Part shown: in pieces, positions 42,931 through 51,940 of the stretch
Numbering within the stretch: the first letter of the stretch is position 1
Layout of the letters: the number at the start of each line of letters is the position of its first letter
Source of the DNA: DATAWZ01 sp036266975
GTDB lineage: Bacteria; Actinomycetota; Thermoleophilia; Solirubrobacterales; Solirubrobacteraceae
Assembly: GCA_036266975.1 (NCBI GenBank)
Contig: DATAWZ010000157.1
Location: 16,654-80,653 of the forward strand
Reading direction: 5' to 3'
Length of the DNA stretch: 64,000 nucleotides
Notes under the pieces: model-generated
Databases searched by the model: none
What the model saw: only the letters and a program-made list of their open reading frames with translations
What the model was told of the DNA's origin: nothing
Position numbers and translations under genes: made by a program

Positions 42931-45003
42931 TCAGCGCTTCTCGCGGCAGTCCGCCACGCGCCGCACGCTGCGCCGCGTCTTCCCACGCGCAGTGCGGATG
43001 ACGAGCGTGAGCGTGTAGGAGCGCGCGGCCGGACGCGCGACGCGCACGCGGGCGATGCGCCGCCCGCGCACCGAGCGCACCAGGCGCTTGCCGACGTACA
43101 CGCGGACCGACGTGACGCGGCCGGCGGCCTGCGAGAGCGCGAACACCAGGGGGGAGCGTCCGGGACATGATTGGGATAAAGGAGTGGGCTTCGTGGCTGC
43201 GCCCGGCGCTGCCGGTGCGCCGCCGCAGAGCTGGTCCACCACACCGGTGGCCCCCGTGCCGGCGATCGGCGCGCCCAGGCCCGACGCCATGTCGTAGCCG
43301 GGCCCGGCGGTGAAGCCGCCCGGGGCCCCGCTGAGCCAGTCGTCGTTGCCCTGCGTGACGTCGAAGAACGCCTGGGAGTAGGTGCCCGCGGAGGCGGCGA
43401 TCGAGTACAGGGTCGGATTCATCAGGCCGAGCGGCCCGCGGCCGGCGCTCGCGCGGCAGGAGTCGGCCAGGGCGGTCAGGCCCGCCCACAGGGGCCCCGC
43501 GCCCGAGGTGCCGCCCACGTGGGTCCAGGTGTCGGCCCAGTAGATGACGTAGCCGGTGGAGGGGTCGCCGTCGGCGGTCACGTCGGGGACCTCACGGCAG
43601 TAGCCGTTGCTCGCGCTGTTCAGCGGCGAGGGGCAGATCGCCGGGCCCGCGTCGGCCGAGCCGGGCAGCCAGCCGCGGGCGCTGAGCGTCGAGTACTGCC
43701 AACTCGGCATCGTCCAGTAGGGCGAGGGGCCGCCGCCCGAGGAGCCGTAGGAGTCGTTCCAGACGGTCTCGGCGACGCGCGTGTTGGTCGTGCTCAGGGT
43801 CAGGCGCGTGCCCCCGACGCCGGTCACGTCGGGCTGGTCGGCGGGGTCCTCGACCGCCTGGAAGGGCAGCGGGCTGGGCTCGGCCCCGCCCAGGTTGACC
43901 GCGCAGTCCTCGGCGCCGTTGTCGTCGGCCGAGGCGAGGACGGTCTGGCCCTGCGCGGCGGCCTCCTGGAAGACCGTGTTCTCGGCGGTCAGATAGCCGG
44001 TGCCGCCGGCCTGGGAGACCGTCTGCTGGTTGCACGCGCCCCACGACGTCGTGATCACCGAGACCGTGTCGTCGCTGACCATCTGGCGGTACTGGTCGAG
44101 CGCCGAGGCCGGGTCCTGGTTGGTCTGGTAGACGACGATCGAGGCCCGCGGGGCAAAGCTCGCGACGGTCTCGACGTCCAGCGCGGTCTCCATGCCGCCG
44201 TCGGAGCTGACGCCGCTTGGGCCGCCGTCGACGTTCTCGTAGCTCACCGGCGCGTCGATCCCGAAGCACTGCTCGTAGGTCGTCACCTCGCCGGCGTCGC
44301 TCGGCTCCTCCTCGAAGACGCCGATCTTCACCCCCTGGCCGAAGTCGCCGGCGGCGTACAGCGGGTCGATGCCGTAGGCGGCGGCGATGCGGTCGTCGGT
44401 GAGGTAGACGTCGCCGGCCATGCCGTTGTCGTGGGCGCCCTGGTTGCTCGGGCTCACCGAGCTCGCCGCCGGGCAGGCGCTCGGCGGCGCGGGGGTCGGC
44501 GCGGTGGCCGCCGGGTGGTCGATCGGCACGTCGCTGAGCCCGACGACGTCCTGGACGGCGCCGGCGAGGGCGCCGGGGAGGTGTGCGGCGCGATTGCTCT
44601 CGTAGCCCAGGCGCGTGCCGGCCAGGCGCACCGAGAAGGCGCGCTCGACGGTGGCCGCCGCGCCGCGCACCGGAATCGAGAGCCGGTCGGCGGAGGAGGC
44701 GTCGACCGTCAGCCCCTCGGCGCGCAGGCGGGCGCTGACCGCGGCGATCGTCTTGGCGCTCGCGCCGAAGCGCGCGGCGAACTGGCCGCGGCGCAGGTAG
44801 TGCCCGGCCAGCGGCGAGCCCGGAGTGGACACCGCGGCGACGAAGGCGCTCAGCGCCAACGGGTCGCGCGGGCGCAGGACGACCTGGAGCTCGAGCGTGC
44901 CGTGCGGCGTCGCGCCGGAGGCGAGCGCCGGCGCGGCGAGGATCACCAGGGCCGCGATGAGCGGGGCGGCGGCACCCCTGCCGCTGTGGAGAGTCGCTCG
45001 CAT
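42931..45003 (-). CDS. secreted S53 peptidase (sedolisin/kumamolisin-like)
   Basis: The 690-residue preproprotein has a signal peptide (about 1-31), a pro-kumamolisin prodomain (about 35-165) and a catalytic domain. Glu-272 and Asp-276 in DGGMETALDVE are the E-x3-D pair, and Ser-500 in HVGGTSGAGPLW the nucleophile (canonical SGTSA is altered to GGTSG). DVTQGNDDW and GYDMASGLG supply calcium-binding residues. A basic 100-residue C-terminal domain (VRVYVGKRLVRSVRGRRIARVRV) follows. Sedolisins work at acidic pH. The ORF is complete. Confidence 0.9.
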   Translation of the reverse strand: MRATLHSGRGAAAPLIAALVILAAPALASGATPHGTLELQVVLRPRDPLALSAFVAAVSTPGSPLAGHYLRRGQFAARFGASAKTIAAVSARLRAEGLTVDASSADRLSIPVRGAAATVERAFSVRLAGTRLGYESNRAAHLPGALAGAVQDVVGLSDVPIDHPAATAPTPAPPSACPAASSVSPSNQGAHDNGMAGDVYLTDDRIAAAYGIDPLYAAGDFGQGVKIGVFEEEPSDAGEVTTYEQCFGIDAPVSYENVDGGPSGVSSDGGMETALDVETVASFAPRASIVVYQTNQDPASALDQYRQMVSDDTVSVITTSWGACNQQTVSQAGGTGYLTAENTVFQEAAAQGQTVLASADDNGAEDCAVNLGGAEPSPLPFQAVEDPADQPDVTGVGGTRLTLSTTNTRVAETVWNDSYGSSGGGPSPYWTMPSWQYSTLSARGWLPGSADAGPAICPSPLNSASNGYCREVPDVTADGDPSTGYVIYWADTWTHVGGTSGAGPLWAGLTALADSCRASAGRGPLGLMNPTLYSIAASAGTYSQAFFDVTQGNDDWLSGAPGGFTAGPGYDMASGLGAPIAGTGATGVVDQLCGGAPAAPGAATKPTPLSQSCPGRSPLVFALSQAAGRVTSVRVYVGKRLVRSVRGRRIARVRVARPAARSYTLTLVIRTARGKTRRSVRRVADCREKR

Positions 45004-45048
45004 CCTGGCCCCGCGACCTTAGCCGTTCAGGCGCTGCGCCGAGACGGT

Positions 45049-45609
45049 TCAGCGGGTGTGCCGGCGGGCGATCTGCTCCTTGCAGATCTCCGCGGCGCGG
45101 TGGGTCCCCACGCGTCGGGCGAGGGCGAGCTCGCGGAGCAGTCCCCGGGCGTTGATGGTCATGCCCAGCACGCCGCCGAACAGCGTCACCGCGTCGATGC
45201 TCTTGCGCCCCGCCGCGGTCCAGTAGTCGTCCTGCAGGTCCAGCCACAGCGCGAACTCGTCGAGCGTGAGCGCCGAGGAGGCGCCGTAGGCGATCGCGCT
45301 CGCGCGCGAGGCGCCGCGCCGGCGCGGGTTCATGCCCACGCCCCACTGCTGGGTCCACACGAACCCGCAGCCGAGCAGCCCGGCGATCCCGAAGGTGAGG
45401 TGGTGCACGTGCCGCCCGCCGGCCGAGATGTTGCGGAACGGGCCGCGCCCGTCGCGGATCGCGTGGGTGATCGCGCGCACGATCCCGAAGGTCATCGTGA
45501 ACGACGTCGTGCTCAGCATCGCCCGCTCGCGGCGCGGATCGGAGAAGTGGCGCCCGTAGAGGGACCGCGCGCGCTCGATGCGGCCCTCGGGCGTGGGCGT
45601 ATTCGGCAC
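45049..45609 (-). CDS. integral membrane protein, 186 aa
   Basis: Recognisable actinobacterial membrane protein of unknown function with about four TM segments. HVHHLTFGIAGLLGCGFVW and ALTLDEFALWLDLQDDYW are conserved stretches in such proteins. GTG 45609 is chosen because TACAGT on the minus strand ends six bases upstream; GTG 45627 is also in frame. It is divergent from the nitroreductase, with the 20-bp palindrome between. Confidence 0.65.
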   Translation of the reverse strand: MPNTPTPEGRIERARSLYGRHFSDPRRERAMLSTTSFTMTFGIVRAITHAIRDGRGPFRNISAGGRHVHHLTFGIAGLLGCGFVWTQQWGVGMNPRRRGASRASAIAYGASSALTLDEFALWLDLQDDYWTAAGRKSIDAVTLFGGVLGMTINARGLLRELALARRVGTHRAAEICKEQIARRHTR

Positions 45610-45670
45610 GGGCCGACTGTAGAGCACCGCCCCATCGCCCCCGTTGACCTTCGCCGCTCGGCCGGGATAG

Positions 45671-45690
45671 CCTATCGATCGATCGATAGG
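45671..45690. promoter_or_regulatory. perfect 20-bp palindrome, operator candidate
   Basis: CCTATCGATC (45671-45680) is followed directly by its exact reverse complement GATCGATAGG (45681-45690). It lies 14 bases upstream of the nitroreductase start and 61 bases from the divergent membrane-protein start. TetR-type repressors often bind such sites. No TetR gene is in the window. Confidence 0.7.
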
Positions 45691-45704
45691 GAGGAGAACG
45701 CGCA

Positions 45705-46349
45705 GTGGAACTGATCGACGTCCTCAAGCACACCGGCACCACCCGCTACTTCAAGACCGACGACGTCCCCGACGAGGTCCTGTGGCGGGCGTTCGACGCC
45801 GCGCGCTTCGCGCCTCAGGGCGGCAACCGCCAGCCGGTGCGCTGGGTCGTCGTGCGCGACCCCGAGAACAAGCGCCAGCTCAAGGAGTGGTACCTGCCGC
45901 CGTGGAACGCCTACGTGGCCGGCATCACCCAGAGGCAGGTCTCGATCGGCGCCGCGGAACGCACGCTGAAGGCGGCGATCCACTTCGCCGACCACCTCGA
46001 CGAGGTCCCGGCGATCGTCGTGGCCTGTGCCGAGCTGAGCGGCATCCACCCGACCGATAACCAGCTCGGCCGCCTGAGCGTCGTCGGCGGCGCCTCGATC
46101 TACCCGACCGTGCAGAGCTTCATGCTCGCGCTACGCGACCAGGGGGTCGGGAGCGCGCTGACCACGCTGCTGTGCATGGCCGAGCCGCAGGTCAAGGAAC
46201 TGCTCGGGATCCCCGAGGACGTCATCACCGCCGCCCACGTCGCGATCGGCTACCCCGACCAGCCCTGGCCGCGCAAGCTGACCCGGCTGCCGGTAAAGGA
46301 GATCGCCTACGTCGATCAGTACGGCGGCTCGCCGCTCTCCGAGGGGTAG
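45705..46349 (+). CDS. nitroreductase-family oxidoreductase
   Basis: A 214-residue nitroreductase-fold flavoprotein: TTRYFKTDDVPDEVLWRAFDAARFAPQGGNRQPVRWVVVRD and LALRDQGVGSALTTLLCMAEPQVKELLGIPEDV. FMN-binding Arg and Asn are visible in the first motif. It reduces nitro compounds, quinones or enones with NAD(P)H. The GTG start has GGGAGGAGA upstream. Regulation is probably via the palindrome. Confidence 0.85.
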   Translation: MELIDVLKHTGTTRYFKTDDVPDEVLWRAFDAARFAPQGGNRQPVRWVVVRDPENKRQLKEWYLPPWNAYVAGITQRQVSIGAAERTLKAAIHFADHLDEVPAIVVACAELSGIHPTDNQLGRLSVVGGASIYPTVQSFMLALRDQGVGSALTTLLCMAEPQVKELLGIPEDVITAAHVAIGYPDQPWPRKLTRLPVKEIAYVDQYGGSPLSEG

Positions 46350-46386
46350 CGGCTGGGTCCGAGTCCGGTCCACCAAGGCAAGGGAG

Positions 46387-47004
46387 ATGACGATGGGTCT
46401 GACGATCGACGTGCTGAACCTGGGGGACATCACCGGCGACTGGAGCTTCACCGTGCGCGGGCGCATCCCCGGCGTCACGGTGACCGTGCCCGCCAACGCG
46501 TTCCTGATCCGCGGCGGGGAGAAGCCGATCCTCGTCGACGCGGGCACGCGCAACACCGACGTGCTCACGCGCGTGGGGATGCTGCCGATCGAGGACCCCG
46601 AGACCACCCTGGAGGCCCAGCTCGCGCGGTTCGACCTCACGGCGGGCGACATCGGCGCGGTCATCCAGACCCACCTGCACGTCGACCACGCCGGGCGCCT
46701 GGACGCGTTCCCGATGAGCACGCCGGTGATCGTCAACCGGCGCGAGCTGATGTTCGCCTACTCGGGCATCCAGGGGCTGTTCTACGCCCCCGAGGACCTC
46801 GCCCACCTCCTCGAGCGTATCTACACGCCGGGCGCGCTGGGGATCCTCGACCTCGAGCTCACCGGGGCGGTCGAGGTGTTCCCGGGCATCCGCTGCGAGG
46901 CCTCGCTCGGGCACACCAACGGACGCAAATCCAGCAACCGGCGCGCCGAAGGCCGGTCGGAATGGCCGTTCCGGCCAAACGATTCCGGGATTCGCAGCGC
47001 CTAG
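46387..47004 (+). pseudogene. truncated metallo-beta-lactamase-fold hydrolase
   Basis: The first 180 residues follow an AiiA/lactonase-like metallo-hydrolase. FLIRGGEKPILVDAGTR, IQTHLHVDHAGRLDAFP (HxHxDH motif) and CEASLGHTNG (third His) are visible. After that point the usual G-x-D and final His are missing; the frame continues for 26 residues of unrelated basic sequence and ends. The missing part should be about 60-80 residues. Other frames downstream show no remnant, so a deletion or replacement, not a simple frameshift, is likely. The protein may be inactive. Confidence 0.65.
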
Positions 47005-47024
47005 GCACCACAAACCCGGAATCG
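46980..47024. repeat. inverted repeat at the broken end of the metallo-hydrolase
   Basis: CGATTCCGGG (46980-46989) and CCCGGAATCG (47015-47024) are perfect 10-bp inverted arms separated by 25 bases, spanning the stop codon of the truncated gene. It may be a scar of the rearrangement or a weak bidirectional terminator between convergent genes. Confidence 0.6.
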
Positions 47025-47041
47025 CCAGAGCCGACGGGCGG

Positions 47042-47509
47042 CTACGGGCCGTCGGCCTCGATGAAGTCGGCGAGCGCGGCGACGTCCTTGGGCCGGTGCG
47101 CGAGCCCCAGCCGCGCGCTGGCCTGCCGCATCGGCGCGAGCGGGTAGCCGGCGATCGGCGCCTTCGCCGGCGTGGCGATCGCCTCGCGGATGAACGCGAA
47201 CGTGACGAGCACGCGGTGCCCGTCGCGCAGCCGCGCGAAGGAGTTGCCGAGCGACTGGAAGGAGGGCCCGACGCCGCGTTGGCCGTTCAGGCTGTGACAC
47301 GCCTCGCAGCCGTCGTTGAGGTACAGCGTCGAACCGGCCATCTCGCCCTGTTGGGCGGCGTCGTAGGGAAACGGCGTCGGCGCCGAGGTGACCGTCGTTA
47401 CCGGGGGGGCCGAAGTTGTCGAGGTCGAACGCCCCCCGCAGCCCACGGCGCCGGCGAGCACGAGCCCGACGGCCAGCGGAGCAAGGAGCAGTCGCAGCGA
47501 GGGCCGCAC
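47042..47509 (-). CDS. monohaem cytochrome c lipoprotein
   Basis: The 155-residue protein has a signal peptide with lipobox (LAGAVGC, Cys-24), a Ser/Thr-rich linker, a haem site CEACHSLNGQRGVGP (C-x2-C-H) and a candidate distal ligand YPLAPM. It would be anchored outside the membrane and pass electrons to a terminal oxidase. It stands alone; no oxidase subunits are nearby. Confidence 0.82.
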   Translation of the reverse strand: MRPSLRLLLAPLAVGLVLAGAVGCGGRSTSTTSAPPVTTVTSAPTPFPYDAAQQGEMAGSTLYLNDGCEACHSLNGQRGVGPSFQSLGNSFARLRDGHRVLVTFAFIREAIATPAKAPIAGYPLAPMRQASARLGLAHRPKDVAALADFIEADGP

Positions 47510-47627
47510 CGGACCTCAGTATGTCGAGCCGGTCGCCCCCCTGACCCCAGCGACCGCCCGTTGTCCCGATTACCCGCGCACGTCGGTATCCCCAGGGTGG
47601 GCGGGGGCTAGGGATGGAGCGTAGGGC

Positions 47628-48947
47628 TCAGATCGCGGCGACCGCGGCCTCGTACGGGCGCGCCGCGCGCCGCACGGCGTCGGCCACCTGGCGGTGCACG
47701 CCGGGGTCAAGCGGATCGGGGACCAGCTCGGACTCGGCGGTCAGCTCGGCGATCGCCTCCGCCGCTGCGAGTTTCATGGCCAGCGTGATCTCGCTCGCCT
47801 CGGCCTCGAGCGCACCGCGGAAGAGTCCGGGGTAGCCGAGCACGTTGTTGACCATCGAGCCGTCGGCGGCAAACGCGGCGCCGGCGGCCAGCGCGTCGGC
47901 CGGCGCGATCTCCGGGTCCGGGTTGGTCAGCGCGAGGATGACCTGACCCGGGCGGATCATGTCCGCCGTGATCAGCCCCGGGCGCCCCGTGGTGGCCACG
48001 ACCACGTCGGCGGCGGCGAGCACGTCCTCCATCGAGGCGACCTCGATGCCGCGCTCGCGCGCGCGGCCGTGCGATCCCTCGGAGGGATCGAAGGCGAGCA
48101 CGCGCCGCGCGCCGCCCTGGACCATCAGCGAGGCGATCCCCAGGCCCGCGGCGCCCAGGCCGAGCTGCCCGACGGTCATCTCGCGCGGGTCGCGCCCGAC
48201 CGTGCGACAGGCGGCGAGCATCGCCGCCAGCGTGACCACCGCAGTGCCGTGGACATCGTCGTGCATCACCGGCTGCGGCAGCACGCTCTGCAGGCGCGCC
48301 TCGATCTCAAAGCACTCCGGGGCGCTGATGTCCTCCAGGTGGATCGCGCCGAAGGTCGGGGCGATCGTGAGCGCCGCCTGCACGAACTCGTCCGGGTCGC
48401 GCGTGTCGAGCAGGATCGGCATCGCCGAGAGCCCGACGCATTGGCGGTAGAAGACCGCCTTGCCCTCCATCACCGGCATCGCCGCGCGCGGGCCGATGTC
48501 GCCCAGGCCGAGCACCCGCGTCCCGTTGGTGAGGATGCCCACCGTGCGCCCGATCATCGTGTAGCGGGTGGCGAGCGCCGGGTCGGCCGCGATCGCCCGG
48601 CAGACCCGCGCGACCCCCGGCGTGTAGACGTCGCGCATGTCCTGGACCGAGCGCACCTCGCGCGTTGAGTCGATCGTCAGCTTGCCGCCCTCGTGACGGA
48701 TCAGCGCGCGGTCACGGTGCCAGACCACGCTGACCCCGTCGAGTCCGAGCAGCAGCTCGGAGATCCGCTCCGCCTGGTCCTGGTCGCGCACCTCGACGGT
48801 GATCTCGCGGATCGACGCCTCGCGCGTGACCGCGATCGTCACGATGTCGCCGATCAGCCCCTCGCCCTCGGCGATCGCGCCGCACACGCGCGAGAGCTGG
48901 CCCGGACGGTGGGGGATCTGGATGCGGTAGGTGCAGTCGAGCATCAC
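47628..48947 (-). CDS. NAD-dependent malic enzyme with N-terminal ACT domain
   Basis: The 439-residue protein has an ACT-like domain (about 1-80, YRIQIPHRPGQLSRVCGAIAEGEG) and a malic enzyme core (VYTPGVARVCRAIA, TNGTRVLGLGDIGPRAAMPVMEGKAVF, IHLEDISAPECFEIE, VMHDDVHGTAVVTLAAML, QLGLGAAGLGIASLM). It decarboxylates malate to pyruvate. The ACT domain suggests amino-acid allosteric control. GTG 48947 or ATG 48944 may start; both overlap the acyl-CoA ligase stop. Confidence 0.9.
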   Translation of the reverse strand: MMLDCTYRIQIPHRPGQLSRVCGAIAEGEGLIGDIVTIAVTREASIREITVEVRDQDQAERISELLLGLDGVSVVWHRDRALIRHEGGKLTIDSTREVRSVQDMRDVYTPGVARVCRAIAADPALATRYTMIGRTVGILTNGTRVLGLGDIGPRAAMPVMEGKAVFYRQCVGLSAMPILLDTRDPDEFVQAALTIAPTFGAIHLEDISAPECFEIEARLQSVLPQPVMHDDVHGTAVVTLAAMLAACRTVGRDPREMTVGQLGLGAAGLGIASLMVQGGARRVLAFDPSEGSHGRARERGIEVASMEDVLAAADVVVATTGRPGLITADMIRPGQVILALTNPDPEIAPADALAAGAAFAADGSMVNNVLGYPGLFRGALEAEASEITLAMKLAAAEAIAELTAESELVPDPLDPGVHRQVADAVRRAARPYEAAVAAI

Positions 48948-50530
48948 GACACCCGCGAGTCGTGGCCGGCCCAGTGCGGTTCGCGCAGCTCGCGCTTGAG
49001 GATCTTCCCCGCGCCGGACTTCGGCAGCGGCTCCACGCGCAGCTCCACCGAGCGCGGCAGCTTGTAGCCGGCGATCCGCTCGCGGCAGTGGGCGATCAGC
49101 GCGGCCTCGTCGACCTGCACGTCGGGCAGGTGCACCACGACCGCGTGCACGCGCTCGCCCCAGCGCTCGTCGGGCACCCCGAAGACGGTCGCCTCGACCA
49201 CCGCCGGGTGCTCGTAGATCGCGTTCTCCACGTCGGTGCAGTAGACGTTCTCCCCGCCGGAGATGATCATGTCCTTGACGCGGTCGACCACGTACAGGTA
49301 GCCGTCCTCGTCGGCGTAGGCGGCGTCCCCGGAGCGGTACCAGCCCTCCTCGTCGAGCGCCGCGGCCGTCTCGGCGGGCCGGCGCCAGTAGCCGGCCATC
49401 ACGTTCGGCCCGCGCACCCAGATCTCGCCCGGCTCGCCCGCTTCGGCGCGCGAGCCGTCAGGGCGGCGGACTTCGGCACGCACGCCGACCACCGGGACCC
49501 CTGCGCTGCGCACGTGCGTGGCGTCGGGCTCCTCGTCGGCGAGCACCCGGCGGGCGTCGGTCTGGCAGGCGGTGACCAGCGGCGCGGCCTCGGTCATCCC
49601 GTACAGCTGCAGCCACTCGCAGTCGATCGCGGCGAACGCCGCGCGCTGCACCTCGGGCGGCATCGGCGAGCCGCCGTAACAGATCTTCCGCAGGCTCGAG
49701 AGATCCTGCTCGGTCGCCGCCGGGTGGTGGACGAGCAGGTTGATCATCGTCGGGACCATCGTGGTCACCGTGACGCGCTGCTCGGCGATCGTGCGCGCGA
49801 GCAGCCCGGGCTCGAAGGCCGGGATGATCACGTGGCGCGCTCCCAGCCAGCTGATCGCGTAGTTGGCCGCCCCGTCGGCGAGGTGGAACATCGGGCCGGC
49901 GTGCACGTAGCAGTCGTCGGGGCGGTAGCCGACGGTGATCAGCATGTGACGGGCGTTGGCGAGCAGGTTGCCGTGGGTGAGCATCACGCCCTTGGGCAGC
50001 CCGGTCGTCCCGCCCGTGTAGAAGATCCCGGCCAGGTCGTGCTCGCGTCCGACGCTCGCCGCCGGGTCGCTGCCGGCCAGCTGCTCGTAGGCGAGCGTCC
50101 CGTCGGCCCCGCCGGTGTGGATCAGGTGGCGCAGCGAAGGGCAGGCCTCGGCCAGCTGGCGGCCGACGTCCAGGAACGTGTCGTCGACCATCAGGGCGCT
50201 CGCCTCGCTGTCGGTGAGGATGAACTCGAGCTCGCGCGCGGCCAGTCGCGTGTTCAGATCGTTGAGGACCATGCCGCCGGCGGGGATCCCCAGCCAGCAC
50301 TCCAGGTGCTCCAGGCTGTTCATCGAGAGCACCCCGACGACGTCGCCGCGCCCGAGCCCGAGCCCGCTCAGGCCGCCTGAGAGCCCGAGCGCCCGGCGCT
50401 CGAGCTCGGCATAGGTGACCTGCCGCTCGCCGTCGACCACCGCCACGCGCGCGCCGTGCAGCTGCGCGGCCCGGCCGAACGTCTGCCCCACCCCTTCGTC
50501 GGCTCGTACCGCCACCGTGGTGCTCGCCAT
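48944..50530 (-). CDS. AMP-dependent acyl-CoA synthetase/ligase
   Basis: A 528-residue ANL-family ligase. The AMP-binding P-loop is AGIFYTGGTTGLPKGVMLTHGNLLAN, A5 is LQLYGMTEAAPLVTACQ, and A7-A10 follow as YRSGDAAYADEDGYLYVVDRVKDMIISGGENVYCTDVE and LPKSGAGKILKRELR. It activates a carboxylic acid to its CoA thioester. The substrate is not predictable. The stop overlaps the malic-enzyme start, so they form an operon. Confidence 0.88.
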   Translation of the reverse strand: MASTTVAVRADEGVGQTFGRAAQLHGARVAVVDGERQVTYAELERRALGLSGGLSGLGLGRGDVVGVLSMNSLEHLECWLGIPAGGMVLNDLNTRLAARELEFILTDSEASALMVDDTFLDVGRQLAEACPSLRHLIHTGGADGTLAYEQLAGSDPAASVGREHDLAGIFYTGGTTGLPKGVMLTHGNLLANARHMLITVGYRPDDCYVHAGPMFHLADGAANYAISWLGARHVIIPAFEPGLLARTIAEQRVTVTTMVPTMINLLVHHPAATEQDLSSLRKICYGGSPMPPEVQRAAFAAIDCEWLQLYGMTEAAPLVTACQTDARRVLADEEPDATHVRSAGVPVVGVRAEVRRPDGSRAEAGEPGEIWVRGPNVMAGYWRRPAETAAALDEEGWYRSGDAAYADEDGYLYVVDRVKDMIISGGENVYCTDVENAIYEHPAVVEATVFGVPDERWGERVHAVVVHLPDVQVDEAALIAHCRERIAGYKLPRSVELRVEPLPKSGAGKILKRELREPHWAGHDSRVS

Positions 50531-50611
50531 CGCCAACTCCCTCTCTCGCGGAACCCGCGTGATCTTCGCGGCTGGGCGGCGGGCGCGCAAGAGGGTGCGT
50601 AGTCTGCGTTC

Positions 50612-51940
50612 GTGGCCGACATTCCGGCAACGCACTACGCCCACAACGGCGAGGTGAGCATCGCCTATCAGACGGTCGGCGAGGGTCCCTTCGACATGAT
50701 GTTCCTGCCCGGGTGGATCTCCCACGTCGAACACGTCTGGGAGCTGCCCGCCTTGCGCCGCTTCCTGGAGCGGCTGTCGGGGTTCTCGCGGCTGATCCTC
50801 TTCGACCGCCGCGGCGCCGGCCTGTCCGAGCGGATCTCCACCGCGCCGACGCTGCAGGAGGAGGTCGCCGACGCGATCGCCGTGCTCGACGCCGCCGGGA
50901 GCGAGCGCGCTGCGCTGCTCAGCTACGCGCTCGGCGGGCCGACCGCGATCGTGCTCGCCCGCCAGCACCCCGAGCGCGTCGGCGCGCTCGTCCTGTACGC
51001 CGCGGTCGCGCGCACGCTGTGGGCGGCCGACTACAACTGGGCGCCGAGCCGCGAATGGCGCGAGGCGATCGTCGACCAGATCGTCGAGGGCTGGGGCGAG
51101 GGGCGCCGGCTGGCCGAGTTTGCGCCGAGCGCGCACCAGGACCCCTCGTTCGCCTCGTGGTTCGCGCGCATGGAGCGCCTGGCGGCGAGCCCGGGCGTCG
51201 CGCGCACGATGTCGCTCGCCGCCGCCGACATCGACGTGCGCGGCGAGCTCGAGCACATCCGGGTCCCCACGATCGTCATGCACCGGCCCCAGGAGCGCGT
51301 CTGGGACGTGCGCCACTCCCAATACCTGGCTGAGAACATTCCCGGCGCGCGCTTCCTGCCGCTGCCGGGCGTGGACAGCTTCCCGTGGCTGGGTGACGAG
51401 GGGCTGCTCAACGAGGTGGAGGAGTTCCTCACCGGCGGGCGCTCCAGCGGGGAGCGCGAGCGCACGCTGCTGACCGTGCTGTTCACCGACATCGTCGGCG
51501 CGACCGCGCGCGCGGCCGAGCTGGGCGACGCGCGTTGGCGCGACGAGCTCGCCGCCCACGACGAGGCGATCCGCCGGGTCCTGCGCCGCTTCGACGGCCA
51601 CGAGGTCAAGACGATCGGCGACAGCTTCCTGGCCACGTTCGCCGGGGCGCCCTCGCGGGCGCTGCGCTGCGCGCAGGCGATCATCGAGGCCACGGCCGAG
51701 ATCGGCGTGACCGTGCGGATCGGCGTGCACACCGGCGAATGCGAGCTGATCGGCGATGATGTGGGGGGGATGGCCGTCCACATCGCCGCGCGGATCGCGG
51801 CGCTCGCCGGGCCGAGCGAGGTGCTCGTCTCCGGGACCGCCTACGGCACGGTCTTCGGCTCCGGGCTCGAGTTCCGCGAGCTCGGCATGCAGGAGCTCAG
51901 GGGCGTCTCGAGCCGCTGGCCGATCTTCGCGCTCTGCTGA
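50612..51940 (+). CDS. alpha/beta-hydrolase-like domain fused to class III adenylate/guanylate cyclase
   Basis: Residues 1-275 form an alpha/beta-hydrolase-like domain (IAYQTVGEGPFDMMFLPGWISHVEHVWE, FDRRGAGLSER). The nucleophile elbow reads ALLSYALGGPTA: Ala takes the place of the catalytic Ser, so the domain is probably a binding module. Residues 285-442 are a class III cyclase (LLTVLFTDIVGATARAAELG with the metal Asp, HEVKTIGDSFLATF with the second Asp, IGVHTGECELIGDDVGG, VHIAARIAALA). It makes cAMP or cGMP. The two DUF294 proteins with cNMP domains could respond to it. TAGTCT six bases before GTG suggests leaderless expression. Confidence 0.85.
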   Translation: MADIPATHYAHNGEVSIAYQTVGEGPFDMMFLPGWISHVEHVWELPALRRFLERLSGFSRLILFDRRGAGLSERISTAPTLQEEVADAIAVLDAAGSERAALLSYALGGPTAIVLARQHPERVGALVLYAAVARTLWAADYNWAPSREWREAIVDQIVEGWGEGRRLAEFAPSAHQDPSFASWFARMERLAASPGVARTMSLAAADIDVRGELEHIRVPTIVMHRPQERVWDVRHSQYLAENIPGARFLPLPGVDSFPWLGDEGLLNEVEEFLTGGRSSGERERTLLTVLFTDIVGATARAAELGDARWRDELAAHDEAIRRVLRRFDGHEVKTIGDSFLATFAGAPSRALRCAQAIIEATAEIGVTVRIGVHTGECELIGDDVGGMAVHIAARIAALAGPSEVLVSGTAYGTVFGSGLEFRELGMQELRGVSSRWPIFALC

